DNA of 64,000 nucleotides from an uncultured Flavobacteriales bacterium (GCA_943787535.1 CALSMU010000011.1:372001-436000); one strand, 5' to 3'. Positions 1-9,767 are shown, numbered from the stretch's first letter. Notes: a model not told the origin generated them from the sequence alone. Numbers and translations: made by a program.

Positions 1-3000
1 AATAAATCCAATGTCTTTTTAAACGTGTCCATGTAGAGCGTCACAATTAAGAAAATGGTCATACACCATATTACCACAATATTAGCAGAAAATGTATCAA
101 AGTAGACTCCAAAAAGCTTTTTCTTTGGTGCATAAAAATGTGCTTTTAAATAATCGTAATCGTAGGGCTCTAAATAAATAGGATATGACTTTTGGATCAC
201 ATAATTATTATCCTCATCTGTAACCTCGAATGAATTCGCGTTGGTAACAAAATCTTCTAGAGCACTATTTTTATATTTATACATAAACTGATGAAAAGAT
301 TCTTCTTTCAGTTTAGTCATAAATTTACGTAACTTCTTATGCTGTTTTTTGTCAATTATGTTTTCACCTTTGGCTTTGTCCAATAGAGCAATATATTCAG
401 CGCTAGGCTTCATGAAAGTCTTTTCTAGGCTATCTTTTTTATCTTCAAAGGCCTTGTATCTTCTTTTGTAGCGCTCTTTCACAGTAGCTAGGTATTTTTT
501 AATCTCACCATAAGCTTCCTCGTTAAATTTATTTAAGGTAAGATTACTTATAGTTCCGTCAGTCACCTTGATTTCTTTGGAGTGCCTATTTTCCTTTTCA
601 ATTTCATTTTTTAGAATGTGAATACTTCTTTCCATTGAAGTTTTCTTCTCAGGATTCTTATTTTCAGAATTGACAAACCCGTTAATGTTCTCTAATTTTG
701 CATCAAGGTTACTAACCCATTTATCTTTTTTCCAATTAGAAAATTTCATTTCTTGGTTGTACTCGTAGAAATTCTTTTCATATTCATTGTCCTTAAATTG
801 GGTAACGGCTAGAGCTTCATAAGCCCATCTGGAAGCCATTACGTTACCTATCCATGGCACATGTGATTTGGAGGAAAATACAGGATTAAGTTTGTCAAAC
901 GGAACTAATATCCCACTGAAAAGTAATTGAGGTATTATTAATATAGGTATTAAAATATATATGACTTTAACTGAATTGAATGTAGCGGATATATTAAGAC
1001 CTAATAAGTTGGCAAAACAAGAGACAGAAAAGAGTATCATCCAGTAGATAAACGTCATTCCTTCAATACCCAATACAGAATTACCGACTATAACGTAAAA
1101 GATTGATTGTATCGCCGAAATTAAAAACATAATAAAAATCTTAGAAAACAAGAAACTACCTTTACTTAGATTTAAAAATTTCTCTCTTTTCAGAATCTTT
1201 AAATTACCTATAATTTCCTCTGCGCTTGTTGTTAAGCCAATAAATAGCGATACAATTATTGAGATGAATAAAAACTGCGGTAAATTTTCGCTGGTATAAA
1301 AGGTGTACTCTTCATTGCCATCAGAAGTACTAAAGTATTTCATGAAGAACCCGAGGATTCCCGCTAAAGCAGGAGCTTCGAAAAGGGTTATGGCCATGTA
1401 TTGAGCGTTTGTCAATTTAGCTTTCACATCTCTAATGAAAAATATAGCAGCTTGTTTAATTTTCCCTGGAATCTTAAAGATGCTTTCAGGCATTTCTTCC
1501 GCATCTTCTATGTCAGATTGTTTGCTAGCAATAAGTTCAATGTAATGTTTGTTCCATTCTAAGGGAGAAACTTTTCTATGCGCAGTTAAATTACCATATT
1601 CATCTACTACTTTAGAATCAATTATATTAAATATTTGTTCTGGATTTACATTTCCACAAGAAACACATTCACTTTCTTCAGAATTTACATGTTGCACTAA
1701 TCGTTTGAAATAAATTACTGCATCAACAGGATTGCCGTTATAAATGGGATATCCACCTCTGTCTAAAATGATTAATTTATCAAACATTTTAAATATGTCC
1801 GATGATGGCTGGTGTATTACAACAAAAATTAATTTTCCTTTTAGTGATAGTTCTTTTAAAAGATCCATTATGTTTTCAGAGTCTCTAGAAGATAATCCTG
1901 AAGTGGGCTCATCAACGAACATTATGGATGGCTCTCTAATGAGTTCTAAGGCAATGTTTAATCTTTTTCTTTGTCCCCCACTGATAGTCTTTTCAAGCGG
2001 GCTACCTACTTTTAAATCCTTAGTTTCATATAGACCAATAGATTTTAGTGTTTGAACGCACAGCTTAGCAATTTCTATATCGCTATAGTTCCCAAAACAT
2101 AATTTAGAATTGTAAAAAAGATTTTCAAATACAGTTAATTCTTCAATCAATAAATCATCTTGCGGCACAAACCCAATTACTCCTTCTAATTCTTTTTTGT
2201 CTTTGTGAAGGTCAATTCCGTTCACCTCTACGCAACCTATAGTAGGTGAGTAGTTGCCATTTAAAATATTTAGAAGAGTAGACTTGCCTGCTCCAGATCC
2301 TCCCATAATGCCAAGTAGGCGGCCACTTTCTTCATGTAAAGTGAAATCTTGCAAACCTATATTACCCCCTTTAAAATGGTATTGAATGTTTTTTGCTTTG
2401 AAAGAAATCTTTTTAGAAGATTTATCGCTTAAAAATTTACCAATTATATCACTGTAATATATCGGCTGAACTCTTGAGCTTCTCAAGGAAGATCCTTGAG
2501 TCAATACCTGCACTCTGTCTTGTGTTATAATTTGTCCATTGAGATAAAGTCCATGGTTTCCGTAATACCGAACAAAATAGGTGTTTACTGATTGTACACG
2601 AATGACTCTTAAAAAACCTACAATACTCTCTGAGTAAATGTGTTTCGAATTTTTAAGTTTAGATTCTTGTGAGTTGTTAATAACCAAGCAAACTTCTTTG
2701 TCCAAAATAGCAGTTTCATCTGCATTTACAAAAGCTAAGCAATCATTAAATTCTTCTTTGAGAATGTTAAATGTTTCCGCAACCGTTGTAGCAAATTCTA
2801 ACTCTTGTTCGGTAACAATATCATTTGCATAAATAAACTCTAGAATACGAATAAGTACAATTACTTTTTGACGCTGTGTCAGTTCCTCATTAATTTGCGT
2901 GCAGATTCTTAGTACCTTAACTGAGTTTACCGAAGTTCTTTTTCTTTTACCTACCTTTTTATTTGATTTTCCTTGATGAGAAAGCAAAAACTCATCAAAT

Positions 3001-3170
3001 AGAGAAAGGTATTCTTTAATCAATTCTTGGTTTAATTCCTGACGAAGAAATTGTCGTACAATTTTACGTCCACCAACATCATAATTGACTTCACCAGTTT
3101 CTTCGTTTATTTCCCCTTTTGCTATTATTGCAAAAAGTTGCATCAAGGCTTTGAGTATTCTTTCGCTCAT
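1..3170 (-). CDS. ABC transporter fusion: TerB-like N-terminus, ABCG-type ATPase, ABC-2 membrane domain (partial, 3' end off window)
   Basis: The frame runs without a stop from an ATG at 3168-3170 to the left edge, about 1056 codons, so the C-terminus is missing. The first ~150 residues look like a TerB-type helical domain. A linker (~150-260) leads into an ABC ATPase with Walker A GGSGAGKST (about residue 290), signature SGGQRKR (about 400) and Walker B IMFVDEPTSG (about 420), the ABCG/White pattern. A CVSCG motif follows the ATPase. Hydrophobic segments at roughly 590-780 form an ABC-2 membrane domain. They are followed by a charged ~240-residue loop and a further membrane helix near the window edge. 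One polypeptide carries ATPase and permease, so it probably acts as a homodimeric half-transporter in the inner membrane. The substrate cannot be inferred. Confidence 0.88.
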   Translation of the reverse strand, partial: MSERILKALMQLFAIIAKGEINEETGEVNYDVGGRKIVRQFLRQELNQELIKEYLSLFDEFLLSHQGKSNKKVGKRKRTSVNSVKVLRICTQINEELTQRQKVIVLIRILEFIYANDIVTEQELEFATTVAETFNILKEEFNDCLAFVNADETAILDKEVCLVINNSQESKLKNSKHIYSESIVGFLRVIRVQSVNTYFVRYYGNHGLYLNGQIITQDRVQVLTQGSSLRSSRVQPIYYSDIIGKFLSDKSSKKISFKAKNIQYHFKGGNIGLQDFTLHEESGRLLGIMGGSGAGKSTLLNILNGNYSPTIGCVEVNGIDLHKDKKELEGVIGFVPQDDLLIEELTVFENLFYNSKLCFGNYSDIEIAKLCVQTLKSIGLYETKDLKVGSPLEKTISGGQRKRLNIALELIREPSIMFVDEPTSGLSSRDSENIMDLLKELSLKGKLIFVVIHQPSSDIFKMFDKLIILDRGGYPIYNGNPVDAVIYFKRLVQHVNSEESECVSCGNVNPEQIFNIIDSKVVDEYGNLTAHRKVSPLEWNKHYIELIASKQSDIEDAEEMPESIFKIPGKIKQAAIFFIRDVKAKLTNAQYMAITLFEAPALAGILGFFMKYFSTSDGNEEYTFYTSENLPQFLFISIIVSLFIGLTTSAEEIIGNLKILKREKFLNLSKGSFLFSKIFIMFLISAIQSIFYVIVGNSVLGIEGMTFIYWMILFSVSCFANLLGLNISATFNSVKVIYILIPILIIPQLLFSGILVPFDKLNPVFSSKSHVPWIGNVMASRWAYEALAVTQFKDNEYEKNFYEYNQEMKFSNWKKDKWVSNLDAKLENINGFVNSENKNPEKKTSMERSIHILKNEIEKENRHSKEIKVTDGTISNLTLNKFNEEAYGEIKKYLATVKERYKRRYKAFEDKKDSLEKTFMKPSAEYIALLDKAKGENIIDKKQHKKLRKFMTKLKEESFHQFMYKYKNSALEDFVTNANSFEVTDEDNNYVIQKSYPIYLEPYDYDYLKAHFYAPKKKLFGVYFDTFSANIVVIWCMTIFLIVTLYMDTFKKTLDL

Positions 3171-3227
3171 TTAGTTAATGGTATTATTGAAGTTTAGGAA
3201 AGTTGGTATTGGTGCTTCAATAATAAT

Positions 3228-3680
3228 TTATTTTCTTTTTTCGAATCCAATCATCATGATTGCACAACCTGAAAGTTTTTTATTCATATCTAATCTTGCT
3301 TCAACGTAGCAATCAATGGTACTTTCAATTTTAAAATCCCAATAAGGAGCATTGTTATAGTCTTTATTGGAAAATAGTAAGTTCCTGTCGGTATCATAAA
3401 TTTCAAAAATTAAGAAATTTTCAGCTATTCCAGCAGAAGTTGCTATTCTATAAGTAGACCCACCGTATAACGTTACTTCAAATTCAGAGGATTGGTCCTC
3501 ATCCAAAAAAGTTCTATAAACTTGACCGTCAGAAATGAAAACTCTATTCAACTGTTTATCCTGGCTTGTGTTTAGATAAGAGTTTGTTACATTACTAATT
3601 GAGTCACAAGTGATTTGTCCAACAATAGAAGGGCCAATAAGCAATGTAATTGCGATAAGGGTTAATTTAAATAGTTTCAT
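3228..3680 (-). CDS. Exported protein of unknown function, 150 aa
   Basis: It begins with a clear signal peptide (MKLFKLTLIAITLLIGPSIV, then GQ), so the product is exported to the periplasm or beyond. The mature part is short, polar and predicted to be mostly beta, with the stretch FLIFEIYDTDRNLLFSNKDY in the middle and two cysteines (residues about 25 and 127) that could pair. I recognise no family. It starts 2 bp after the stop of the lipoprotein gene at 3683-4603 and is probably co-transcribed with it, which suggests a shared envelope role. Confidence 0.7.
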   Translation of the reverse strand: MKLFKLTLIAITLLIGPSIVGQITCDSISNVTNSYLNTSQDKQLNRVFISDGQVYRTFLDEDQSSEFEVTLYGGSTYRIATSAGIAENFLIFEIYDTDRNLLFSNKDYNNAPYWDFKIESTIDCYVEARLDMNKKLSGCAIMMIGFEKRK

Positions 3681-3682
3681 AA

Positions 3683-4603
3683 TTATTCAACGATTTCAGT
3701 TCTTATTGATTTGATTTTTTCGATAATTGCTTCTAAATCTCCATCCGCAATTTCAACAGTGTGTTTACTTTTAATTGTTGTCACTTTTTTAGACTCGTCA
3801 GTAGACGAAGGAATGTATTCGTAGGTATATTTGATTTCATCAAATATACTATACAGATCTTCCAATTCATTAATTAAATCTTCATAGTCAGAATCAGTAT
3901 TATATTGACCTAACATTGCAATTAAACTAGCTAAAGGCTTCTTTTGGTCTCCCAGCCTTTCCATTAATAAAGCGTTGTTTGAAGAAATAGCAGCATCTGC
4001 TGCAATATAAATCGATTCAATCCATCCACCAGCAAGTACAAGCGCAGCTACATCATTTTTGTCATTGTCCTTTAAGTAGTTGTCAGAGTTTCTGTAGGCG
4101 TCAGAAACGAAAACTAACATTGAGTCTTGATTTCCAATATTAGAACTAAACCTATCTGCTAATTTTTCGTCAAAAGCACCTTCAAGTCCCAATTCCTTGG
4201 AAAGGCCTCTAACAGATTTTAAATATCTAAGAGCGCCATCCGTTTGCTCATAAATAGTTAAATAACCCAAGTCAGCTCCATAAACACCTAGATTCAATGC
4301 TTTTGAGAAGTTAGAGGAATAGTTCATTGCATTGTCTGCAGGATTAACATAATCCGAGTTAAAAGGAACTCCAACATCTTTTATTAGAAAAGCTGTTTGA
4401 ACAGGAGAAGGAATAGAAAATATTTGATCTCCAATCAGAAATATACTTTCATCAGGGTTGACTACAGAGTCCTTTTGGTTTGTAACATCTTTCGTATTGT
4501 CACCATTATTGGTGGCTTCACTTTCCGTTCCGCACCTCCCCATTAGCATTGTTACTGAGAATAGAGATGAACCTATAATGAATAATTTAAGTTTGTTTTT
4601 CAT
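3683..4603 (-). CDS. Putative lipoprotein of unknown function, 306 aa
   Basis: The N-terminus has a hydrophobic segment followed by LMGRCGTES, which resembles a lipobox but has Arg immediately before the Cys where Gly, Ala or Ser is usual, so lipidation is likely but not certain. An Asn/Asp-rich linker follows. The rest is largely helical, with runs such as DVAALVLAGGWIESIYIAAD. I recognise no enzymatic motif; similar proteins are annotated only as hypothetical in Bacteroidota, as far as I recall. It is the first gene of a two-gene unit with the exported protein at 3228-3680, and faces away from pfkA. Confidence 0.75.
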   Translation of the reverse strand: MKNKLKLFIIGSSLFSVTMLMGRCGTESEATNNGDNTKDVTNQKDSVVNPDESIFLIGDQIFSIPSPVQTAFLIKDVGVPFNSDYVNPADNAMNYSSNFSKALNLGVYGADLGYLTIYEQTDGALRYLKSVRGLSKELGLEGAFDEKLADRFSSNIGNQDSMLVFVSDAYRNSDNYLKDNDKNDVAALVLAGGWIESIYIAADAAISSNNALLMERLGDQKKPLASLIAMLGQYNTDSDYEDLINELEDLYSIFDEIKYTYEYIPSSTDESKKVTTIKSKHTVEIADGDLEAIIEKIKSIRTEIVE

Positions 4604-5000
4604 TTGATCTATTTTGTTCTACACCATTAATTTTAATTAGTCAAAGAAAACAATAAAGGGGGTAACATCCAAAATATATTTTCTTTTATTTTTAAGTTAA
4701 ACAAAATTTCAATTTTATGTATTTTTTTTTGGCCTATTGGAATACTTCGTGAATTACTAAATTATTTAATTTGATGTTAAGTTTTAAGGATAGGATACAT
4801 GTGGTTTTTTTAGTTAACATATCATTTATATAATGTATTGTAGATGATTGTTTAACAATATTTTATCTTTATTTTGTATAGAATTATTGTTTATTGATTT
4901 ATTCAAGGTCTTTAAAATATATTTTGTTTTTCGTACATTGTCGAAAATCGATATTTTCATTTGATGTTTTGATTAAAAAGATGTTGTTAAAAATGATGTT
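4604..5000. other. Divergent intergenic region between lipoprotein gene and pfkA
   Basis: About 400 bp of very AT-rich DNA separating divergent start codons. It must hold promoters for both directions, but I find no exact TAnnTTTG -7 box at a convincing distance from either start. I see no riboswitch-like structure, tRNA or small ORF worth calling. Confidence 0.5.
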
Positions 5001-5981
5001 ATGGTGAAGATTAATAAAATTGCTGTTTTCACTTCAGGAGGGGATGCTCCTGGAATGAATGCTTGTATAAGAGCGGTTGTTCGAAAAGCACTGCACAACA
5101 ATATTGATGTACTCGGAGCATTAAGGGGCTATGACGGTATTATAAATAATGATTTTATTCAATTGGATAAATCTTCTGTAGGGAACATCATCCAAAAGGG
5201 AGGTACTATTTTAAAAACTGCTAGAAGCATTGATTTTATTACAGTTAATGGCAGGAGGAAAGCTTTTGATAGTATTCAAAAAAACAACATTGATGCTATT
5301 GTTGCCATTGGAGGTGATGGTACTTTTTCCGGTGCTGCTATTTTCACAAGTGAATATGGTGTTCCAATAATTGGAATTCCGGGAACTATCGACAATGATT
5401 TATTTGGAACAGACGATTCAATTGGATATGATACTGCTTTGAATACAATAGTAGACGCAGTGGACAAAATTAGAGATACAGCAAATAGTCATGATCGCCT
5501 ATTTATTGTTGAAGTAATGGGGAAAGATGCTGGTTTTATTGCTCTCCGAAGTGGAGTTGCAGTTGGAGCTGAGGCTGTTCTAGTGCCGGAAACACAAACT
5601 TATATTGATCATTTATTAAATAAACTTGGTGGAGATAGAAGGAAAAGTAAATCTGGAAGTATTGTTATAGTTGCTGAAGGTGATGGATACGGTGGGGCTT
5701 ATAAGGTTGCAGATGCTGTTAAGGAGAGGTACCAACATTTCGATATCCGTGTTTCAATTTTAGGTCATGTTCAAAGAGGTGGTAATCCTTCAGCATTTGA
5801 TAGAGTATTGGCGAGTCGACTAGGTGCTGGTGCATTAGAGGCTTTAATTGAAGGTCGCAAAGGAGTCATGATTGGATTAGTGAATAAAGAGCTTGTCTTT
5901 ACGCCTTTTGAAAAGGCAGTTAAACATCATAAAGAATTAAATAAACAATTACTTTCGTTGACTGAAATTCTAGCACTATAA
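5001..5981 (+). CDS. pfkA: ATP-dependent 6-phosphofructokinase
   Basis: Phosphorylates fructose 6-phosphate to fructose 1,6-bisphosphate, the committed step of glycolysis, in the cytoplasm. At 326 aa it has the usual length of bacterial PfkA. Visible motifs are TSGGDAPGMNACIRA near the N-terminus, IGGDGTFSGA, GIPGTIDNDL (catalytic Asp region), MGKDAGFIAL and GHVQRGGNPSAFDR. GGDG rather than GGDD, and PGTIDND rather than PKTIDND, mark it as ATP- rather than pyrophosphate-dependent. It is followed 15 bp later by priA on the same strand, so the two may share a transcript although their functions are unrelated. Confidence 0.97.
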   Translation: MVKINKIAVFTSGGDAPGMNACIRAVVRKALHNNIDVLGALRGYDGIINNDFIQLDKSSVGNIIQKGGTILKTARSIDFITVNGRRKAFDSIQKNNIDAIVAIGGDGTFSGAAIFTSEYGVPIIGIPGTIDNDLFGTDDSIGYDTALNTIVDAVDKIRDTANSHDRLFIVEVMGKDAGFIALRSGVAVGAEAVLVPETQTYIDHLLNKLGGDRRKSKSGSIVIVAEGDGYGGAYKVADAVKERYQHFDIRVSILGHVQRGGNPSAFDRVLASRLGAGALEALIEGRKGVMIGLVNKELVFTPFEKAVKHHKELNKQLLSLTEILAL

Positions 5982-5996
5982 GTTTATTTAATAGAA

Positions 5997-8468
5997 ATGG
6001 AGCGTATAACAATATTTATAGATGTGATTTTGCCTTTGGCGGTTCCGAATCTTTATACTTATCGGGTTCCTTTTGAATTGAATGAATTTGTTCGCATTGG
6101 TCAGCGCGTTGTGATACCGTTTGGCCGGAGTAAGTTGTATACGGCGATAGTAAAGAAATTTCATTATACACCACCGAAATATACTACTAAATATATTGAG
6201 TTTATTTTAGATGAATACCCCATAGTCACAGAGACCCAATTAAAACTTTGGGATTGGATTTCCGAACACTATATGTGTCATATTGGAGAGGTTATGTTAG
6301 CTGCACTGCCAAGTAGTTTGAAATTGGCTAGTGAAACAAAGGTGCTTCTTAATGATCGTTTTAGTGGAGAGTTATCTAGTCTTAATGATCAGGAATATTT
6401 AATTGTGGATGCTTTAGAATTAAGATCTGTATTGAGTTTAGGCGAGATAGGAGAAATATTGGACATAAAAACCGTATATCCGATTGTTAAGAGGCTAATC
6501 GATAAAGGTGTTGTGATAGCGGAAGAAGAATTAAAAGAAAGTTATCGTCCTAAAAAAGTTAAGTACGTTGAATTAACAAAGGAATATCAGCATGAAGAAA
6601 AGATTGAAGATCTTTTTGATGAATTAAAAAGGGCAGTTAAGCAACAAGAATTGCTGATGTTATATTTACAATTGAGTAATTACTTTGTAAATAAAGTGGA
6701 CGTGAAAAAAAAGGAATTGCTAGAAAAAGCCTCTAGCTCGCCAGCAGTATTAAAAGGGTTGTATAAGAAAGGAATTTTGTCTGAATACGCTTTAGAAATA
6801 GGTCGTTTTAAACAGTATGAAGGAGTAAGAGATGGTTCTAAAGAGTTGTCCAGTCCACAAAAAATAGCTTTATCGGGTGTAGAAAAGGCTTTTGAAGATA
6901 AGGATATTTGTTTGCTAAATGGTGTCACTGGAAGTGGCAAAACAGAGGTCTATGTCGAACTTATAAACAAGCACATTGCCAAAGGACAGAAAGTTTTATA
7001 CTTATTACCCGAAATTGCACTTACAACTCAAATGATAAACCGTTTGCGTAAATATTTTGGAGATAAAATTGGGATTTATCATTCAAAATTTTCTCCGAAT
7101 GAAAGAGTTGAAGTATGGAATGCCGTTTTAAAAAATAAGTTGCATAAATATGATGTCCTTTTGGGGGCAAGAAGTGCCGTCTTTCTGCCATTTGATAATT
7201 TGGGACTAATTATAGTTGATGAAGAGCACGAAACATCTTTTAAGCAACATGATCCGGCACCAAGGTATAATGCTAGAGATACAGCTTATGTTTTAGCGAA
7301 ATTACATGGAGCGAAGGTGTTGCTTGGGTCTGCGACACCATCTGTCGAAACCATGTATAGTGCTAAGGAAGGCAAGATAGGGTTGGTAGAAATGAAGAAA
7401 AGGTTTGGAGATATCCAATTACCTGAAGTTCTATGTGCAGATATTGGCGAGCATAAGAAGAAGAAGAAAATGTATGGAATATTTTCTGAGTTTCTAATTA
7501 AAGAAATGCAGAATGTATTGAAGCGAAAAGAGCAAATTATACTTTTTCAAAATAGGAGAGGATATGCTCCTAGATGGACTTGTGAAGTTTGCGGTTGGGT
7601 TCCAATGTGCACAAGATGTGACGTAAGTTTAACTTATCATAAATACACGCACAAACTAAACTGCCACTATTGTGGTTATACAATAAGCCCTCCTAACCAA
7701 TGTGAAGCCTGTGGTAGTTCAGAAATTAAAATGTTAGGTTTTGGAACGGAAAAAATTGAAGAAGAAATAGCCATTCACTTGTCAAGTGAAGTAAGAATTC
7801 AAAGAATGGACTTGGATACAACCCGATCAAAATTTGCTTACCAGAATATTATCAATGATTTTGAGAATCGAGAAATAGATATTTTGGTTGGTACACAAAT
7901 GGTTACTAAAGGACTTGACTTTGATAATGTGTCACTTGTAGGGGTTTTAAATGCAGATGATATGCTTTATTATCCTGACTTTAGAGCTTTTGAAAGGGCT
8001 TACCAATTAATGACTCAGGTAAGTGGTCGAGCAGGAAGAAAAAAACACAGAGGTAAAGTAGTCATTCAGACACATACACCTGATCATTGGGTTATTAAGA
8101 AAGTAATGCAAAATGATTACGAAGGAATGTATAGTCAAGAAATATATGAAAGGAAAAATTATCAATATCCACCATTTTTTAGATTGATAAGGTTAACAGT
8201 GCGGCATAAAGAAAAAGATATTACGGATGCTGCTAGTGCGGAACTAGTTAAAATGCTTCAAGTAAAATTAGGAAATAGGATATTAGGTCCTGAATACACT
8301 TCCATTCCAAGAATTAAGAATGTCTACAATAAGTTGGTGACGATTAAATTTGAGCGAACTGCATCGATTCCTAAAGTAAAAGCATTTTTATTAGAAAATT
8401 TAACGAACCTTAAGCAAATTAATGGATATAAATCAGTTCGTGTTAAAATTGATGTTGATCCACTTTAG
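5997..8468 (+). CDS. priA: Primosomal protein N' (replication restart helicase PriA)
   Basis: A 3'-5' superfamily 2 helicase that recognises stalled forks and reloads the replisome. The 823-residue length fits full-size Bacteroidota PriA. The N-terminal DNA-binding region starts within the first residues (IFIDVILPLAVPNLYTYRVP). Walker A GVTGSGKTEVY lies at about 308-318 and the DEEH box at about 408. The zinc module at about 529-575 has four CxxC pairs (CEVC, CTRC, CHYC, CEAC). Helicase motifs V/VI include GTQMVTKGLDFDNV and QVSGRAGRK. Its stop codon overlaps the stop of the convergent gene at 8465. Confidence 0.97.
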   Translation: MERITIFIDVILPLAVPNLYTYRVPFELNEFVRIGQRVVIPFGRSKLYTAIVKKFHYTPPKYTTKYIEFILDEYPIVTETQLKLWDWISEHYMCHIGEVMLAALPSSLKLASETKVLLNDRFSGELSSLNDQEYLIVDALELRSVLSLGEIGEILDIKTVYPIVKRLIDKGVVIAEEELKESYRPKKVKYVELTKEYQHEEKIEDLFDELKRAVKQQELLMLYLQLSNYFVNKVDVKKKELLEKASSSPAVLKGLYKKGILSEYALEIGRFKQYEGVRDGSKELSSPQKIALSGVEKAFEDKDICLLNGVTGSGKTEVYVELINKHIAKGQKVLYLLPEIALTTQMINRLRKYFGDKIGIYHSKFSPNERVEVWNAVLKNKLHKYDVLLGARSAVFLPFDNLGLIIVDEEHETSFKQHDPAPRYNARDTAYVLAKLHGAKVLLGSATPSVETMYSAKEGKIGLVEMKKRFGDIQLPEVLCADIGEHKKKKKMYGIFSEFLIKEMQNVLKRKEQIILFQNRRGYAPRWTCEVCGWVPMCTRCDVSLTYHKYTHKLNCHYCGYTISPPNQCEACGSSEIKMLGFGTEKIEEEIAIHLSSEVRIQRMDLDTTRSKFAYQNIINDFENREIDILVGTQMVTKGLDFDNVSLVGVLNADDMLYYPDFRAFERAYQLMTQVSGRAGRKKHRGKVVIQTHTPDHWVIKKVMQNDYEGMYSQEIYERKNYQYPPFFRLIRLTVRHKEKDITDAASAELVKMLQVKLGNRILGPEYTSIPRIKNVYNKLVTIKFERTASIPKVKAFLLENLTNLKQINGYKSVRVKIDVDPL

Positions 8469-8716
8469 CCCAATAATTCATTTGTTTCAAAATACAAATC
8501 TTTACACATTGGCAAGGTTTGGATTATCTCTCTCAGAACTTCTTCGTTTTCAATTTTAAAAACCATCCATAAATTATCCAAAGTTTTATTCATATAAACT
8601 TGTTGTATGATGTTTTTTGTCATTAACTCTCCCATTATTACTTGTTCTTTTTTTATTATATCAGGCGAGATTTGGGTGAAAGCGTTTCTTCGAAAATGGA
8701 CCATATAAGTTTTCAT
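8465..8716 (-). CDS. Small protein, muconolactone isomerase/YciI-like fold (putative)
   Basis: The protein from MKTYMVHFRR (83 aa) resembles the dimeric alpha/beta-barrel family of muconolactone delta-isomerase: a first beta strand, a helix around a KEQ motif, NLWMVFKIENEEVL, then IIQTLP near the end. A real catabolic role is unlikely, since no aromatic-degradation genes are nearby. The frame also opens further upstream to an ATG at 8785, giving 106 aa; I prefer 8716 because the family begins right at the first strand. The stop overlaps the priA stop by 4 bp in convergent orientation. Confidence 0.6.
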   Translation of the reverse strand: MKTYMVHFRRNAFTQISPDIIKKEQVIMGELMTKNIIQQVYMNKTLDNLWMVFKIENEEVLREIIQTLPMCKDLYFETNELLG

Positions 8717-8832
8717 GTGCTTTGGTTTTAATTTCAGCGAATTTAAGAAATCTAATATCTTTTTATAAGTTTTAGCTGTGCACATTTCTTGTTGTGCAAA
8801 ATTCTTTTTATTTTGTAATAAAATAAATTGAA

Positions 8833-9438
8833 ATGAAAAAAGTATATAATTTAATTGTTTTGTTTTCTTTTGTTGGTATTTGTTCTTGTCAATTGAACGA
8901 AGAGAAAGAAGATTTTGCAGATCCCTCTGTTCCTATTGTTGAGAATAAAATAAATGCTCTTAAGCCCGTGGAAGGAGGAGAGCCAATTCATTATAAAAAT
9001 TTGGAGAAATTTTTACCCACTACCATTGATGGTTATGATAGGGAAGATCCAGAAGGTGCTATGTTAAATATGACTGGCTTCTCTGTTTCGAGTGCAACAG
9101 CGGAATATACAAACTCTAATAAGGATTATATCCGTGTTTCTATACTTGATTATAATGCTGCTCCCAGTATATATGAGAACTCAACTGCAATGTGGGGAAA
9201 GGGCATCACGATTGATTCTTATGATGAGTATGCCAAATCATTCAGCTTGAACAATGAATTAAGTGGTTGGGAATCTTTTGAAAAAAATCATAACAAGGCA
9301 ACTGTTGTGATGGGTTTTGGAAATAGATTGCTGATAACTGTTGAAGCAAATAATCAATTAGATGCTGAAAAGTCAAAAGATATAATTGCTTCAATGAATT
9401 TGAAGAGCATTATGATGGCGATAAACAGTGAAAAATAA
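8833..9438 (+). CDS. Putative lipoprotein of unknown function, 201 aa
   Basis: The N-terminal signal ends in VGICSCQLNEE, a plausible lipobox with the acylated Cys at residue 17 or 19, so the product is probably a periplasm-facing or outer-membrane lipoprotein. The mature domain starts with a proline-rich linker, then a compact alpha/beta region with YIRVSILDYNAAPSIYENST and, near the end, KATVVMGFGNRLLITVEA. It is probably a single globular domain, but I recognise no named family. It stands alone, divergent from the gene ending at 8465. Confidence 0.75.
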   Translation: MKKVYNLIVLFSFVGICSCQLNEEKEDFADPSVPIVENKINALKPVEGGEPIHYKNLEKFLPTTIDGYDREDPEGAMLNMTGFSVSSATAEYTNSNKDYIRVSILDYNAAPSIYENSTAMWGKGITIDSYDEYAKSFSLNNELSGWESFEKNHNKATVVMGFGNRLLITVEANNQLDAEKSKDIIASMNLKSIMMAINSEK

Positions 9439-9474
9439 GTTAATCAATTTGGTTTAGTCTGTATTATAGATTTG

Positions 9475-9720
9475 TTATTCCTTTATAATTTTTGATAAAT
9501 ATCCATTTTGAATTTTCAAAAAGTAAACACCTCTATTTAGGTTAGAAAAATTAATCTTTCCTTGATCAGAATTTCCAGAAACTATTTTTTGTCCTTGCAA
9601 ATTACAGATTGTAAATTTAAAATTATTGCACGATGAGCAATGTATATTTATAGTTGAACTAAAAGGATTTGGATAAATTTGCAAACTCTGTTGAAGAAAT
9701 ATGCGTGTAATTTTAATCAC
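9475..9720 (-). pseudogene. Orphan T9SS type A sorting domain fragment
   Basis: The 81-residue frame is almost entirely a T9SS type A C-terminal sorting domain: LQIYPNPFSSTINI, then LQGQKIVSG, then LNRGVYFLKIQNG and a Lys-rich end. Such domains normally sit at the end of large secreted proteins. Here there is no signal peptide and no cargo domain: the frame opens just upstream at a TAA and has only a GTG as possible start, and 47 bp further up lies the stop of the transporter gene at 9768. The best reading is the surviving 3' end of a deleted T9SS cargo gene; a small functional protein is less likely. Confidence 0.6.
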
Positions 9721-9767
9721 TACACAGTATGCTTATCTATAAAATTTTGAAATACTGATTAGGTTGA

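Noticed and set aside
1-3170. Frameshift in the ABC transporter gene
   Set aside because: The frame from the ATG at 3168-3170 stays open to the edge, and the ATPase and membrane motifs are in the same frame.
4604-5000. Riboswitch or small RNA upstream of pfkA
   Set aside because: The region is AT-rich and I find no strong hairpin, terminator or exact -7 box.
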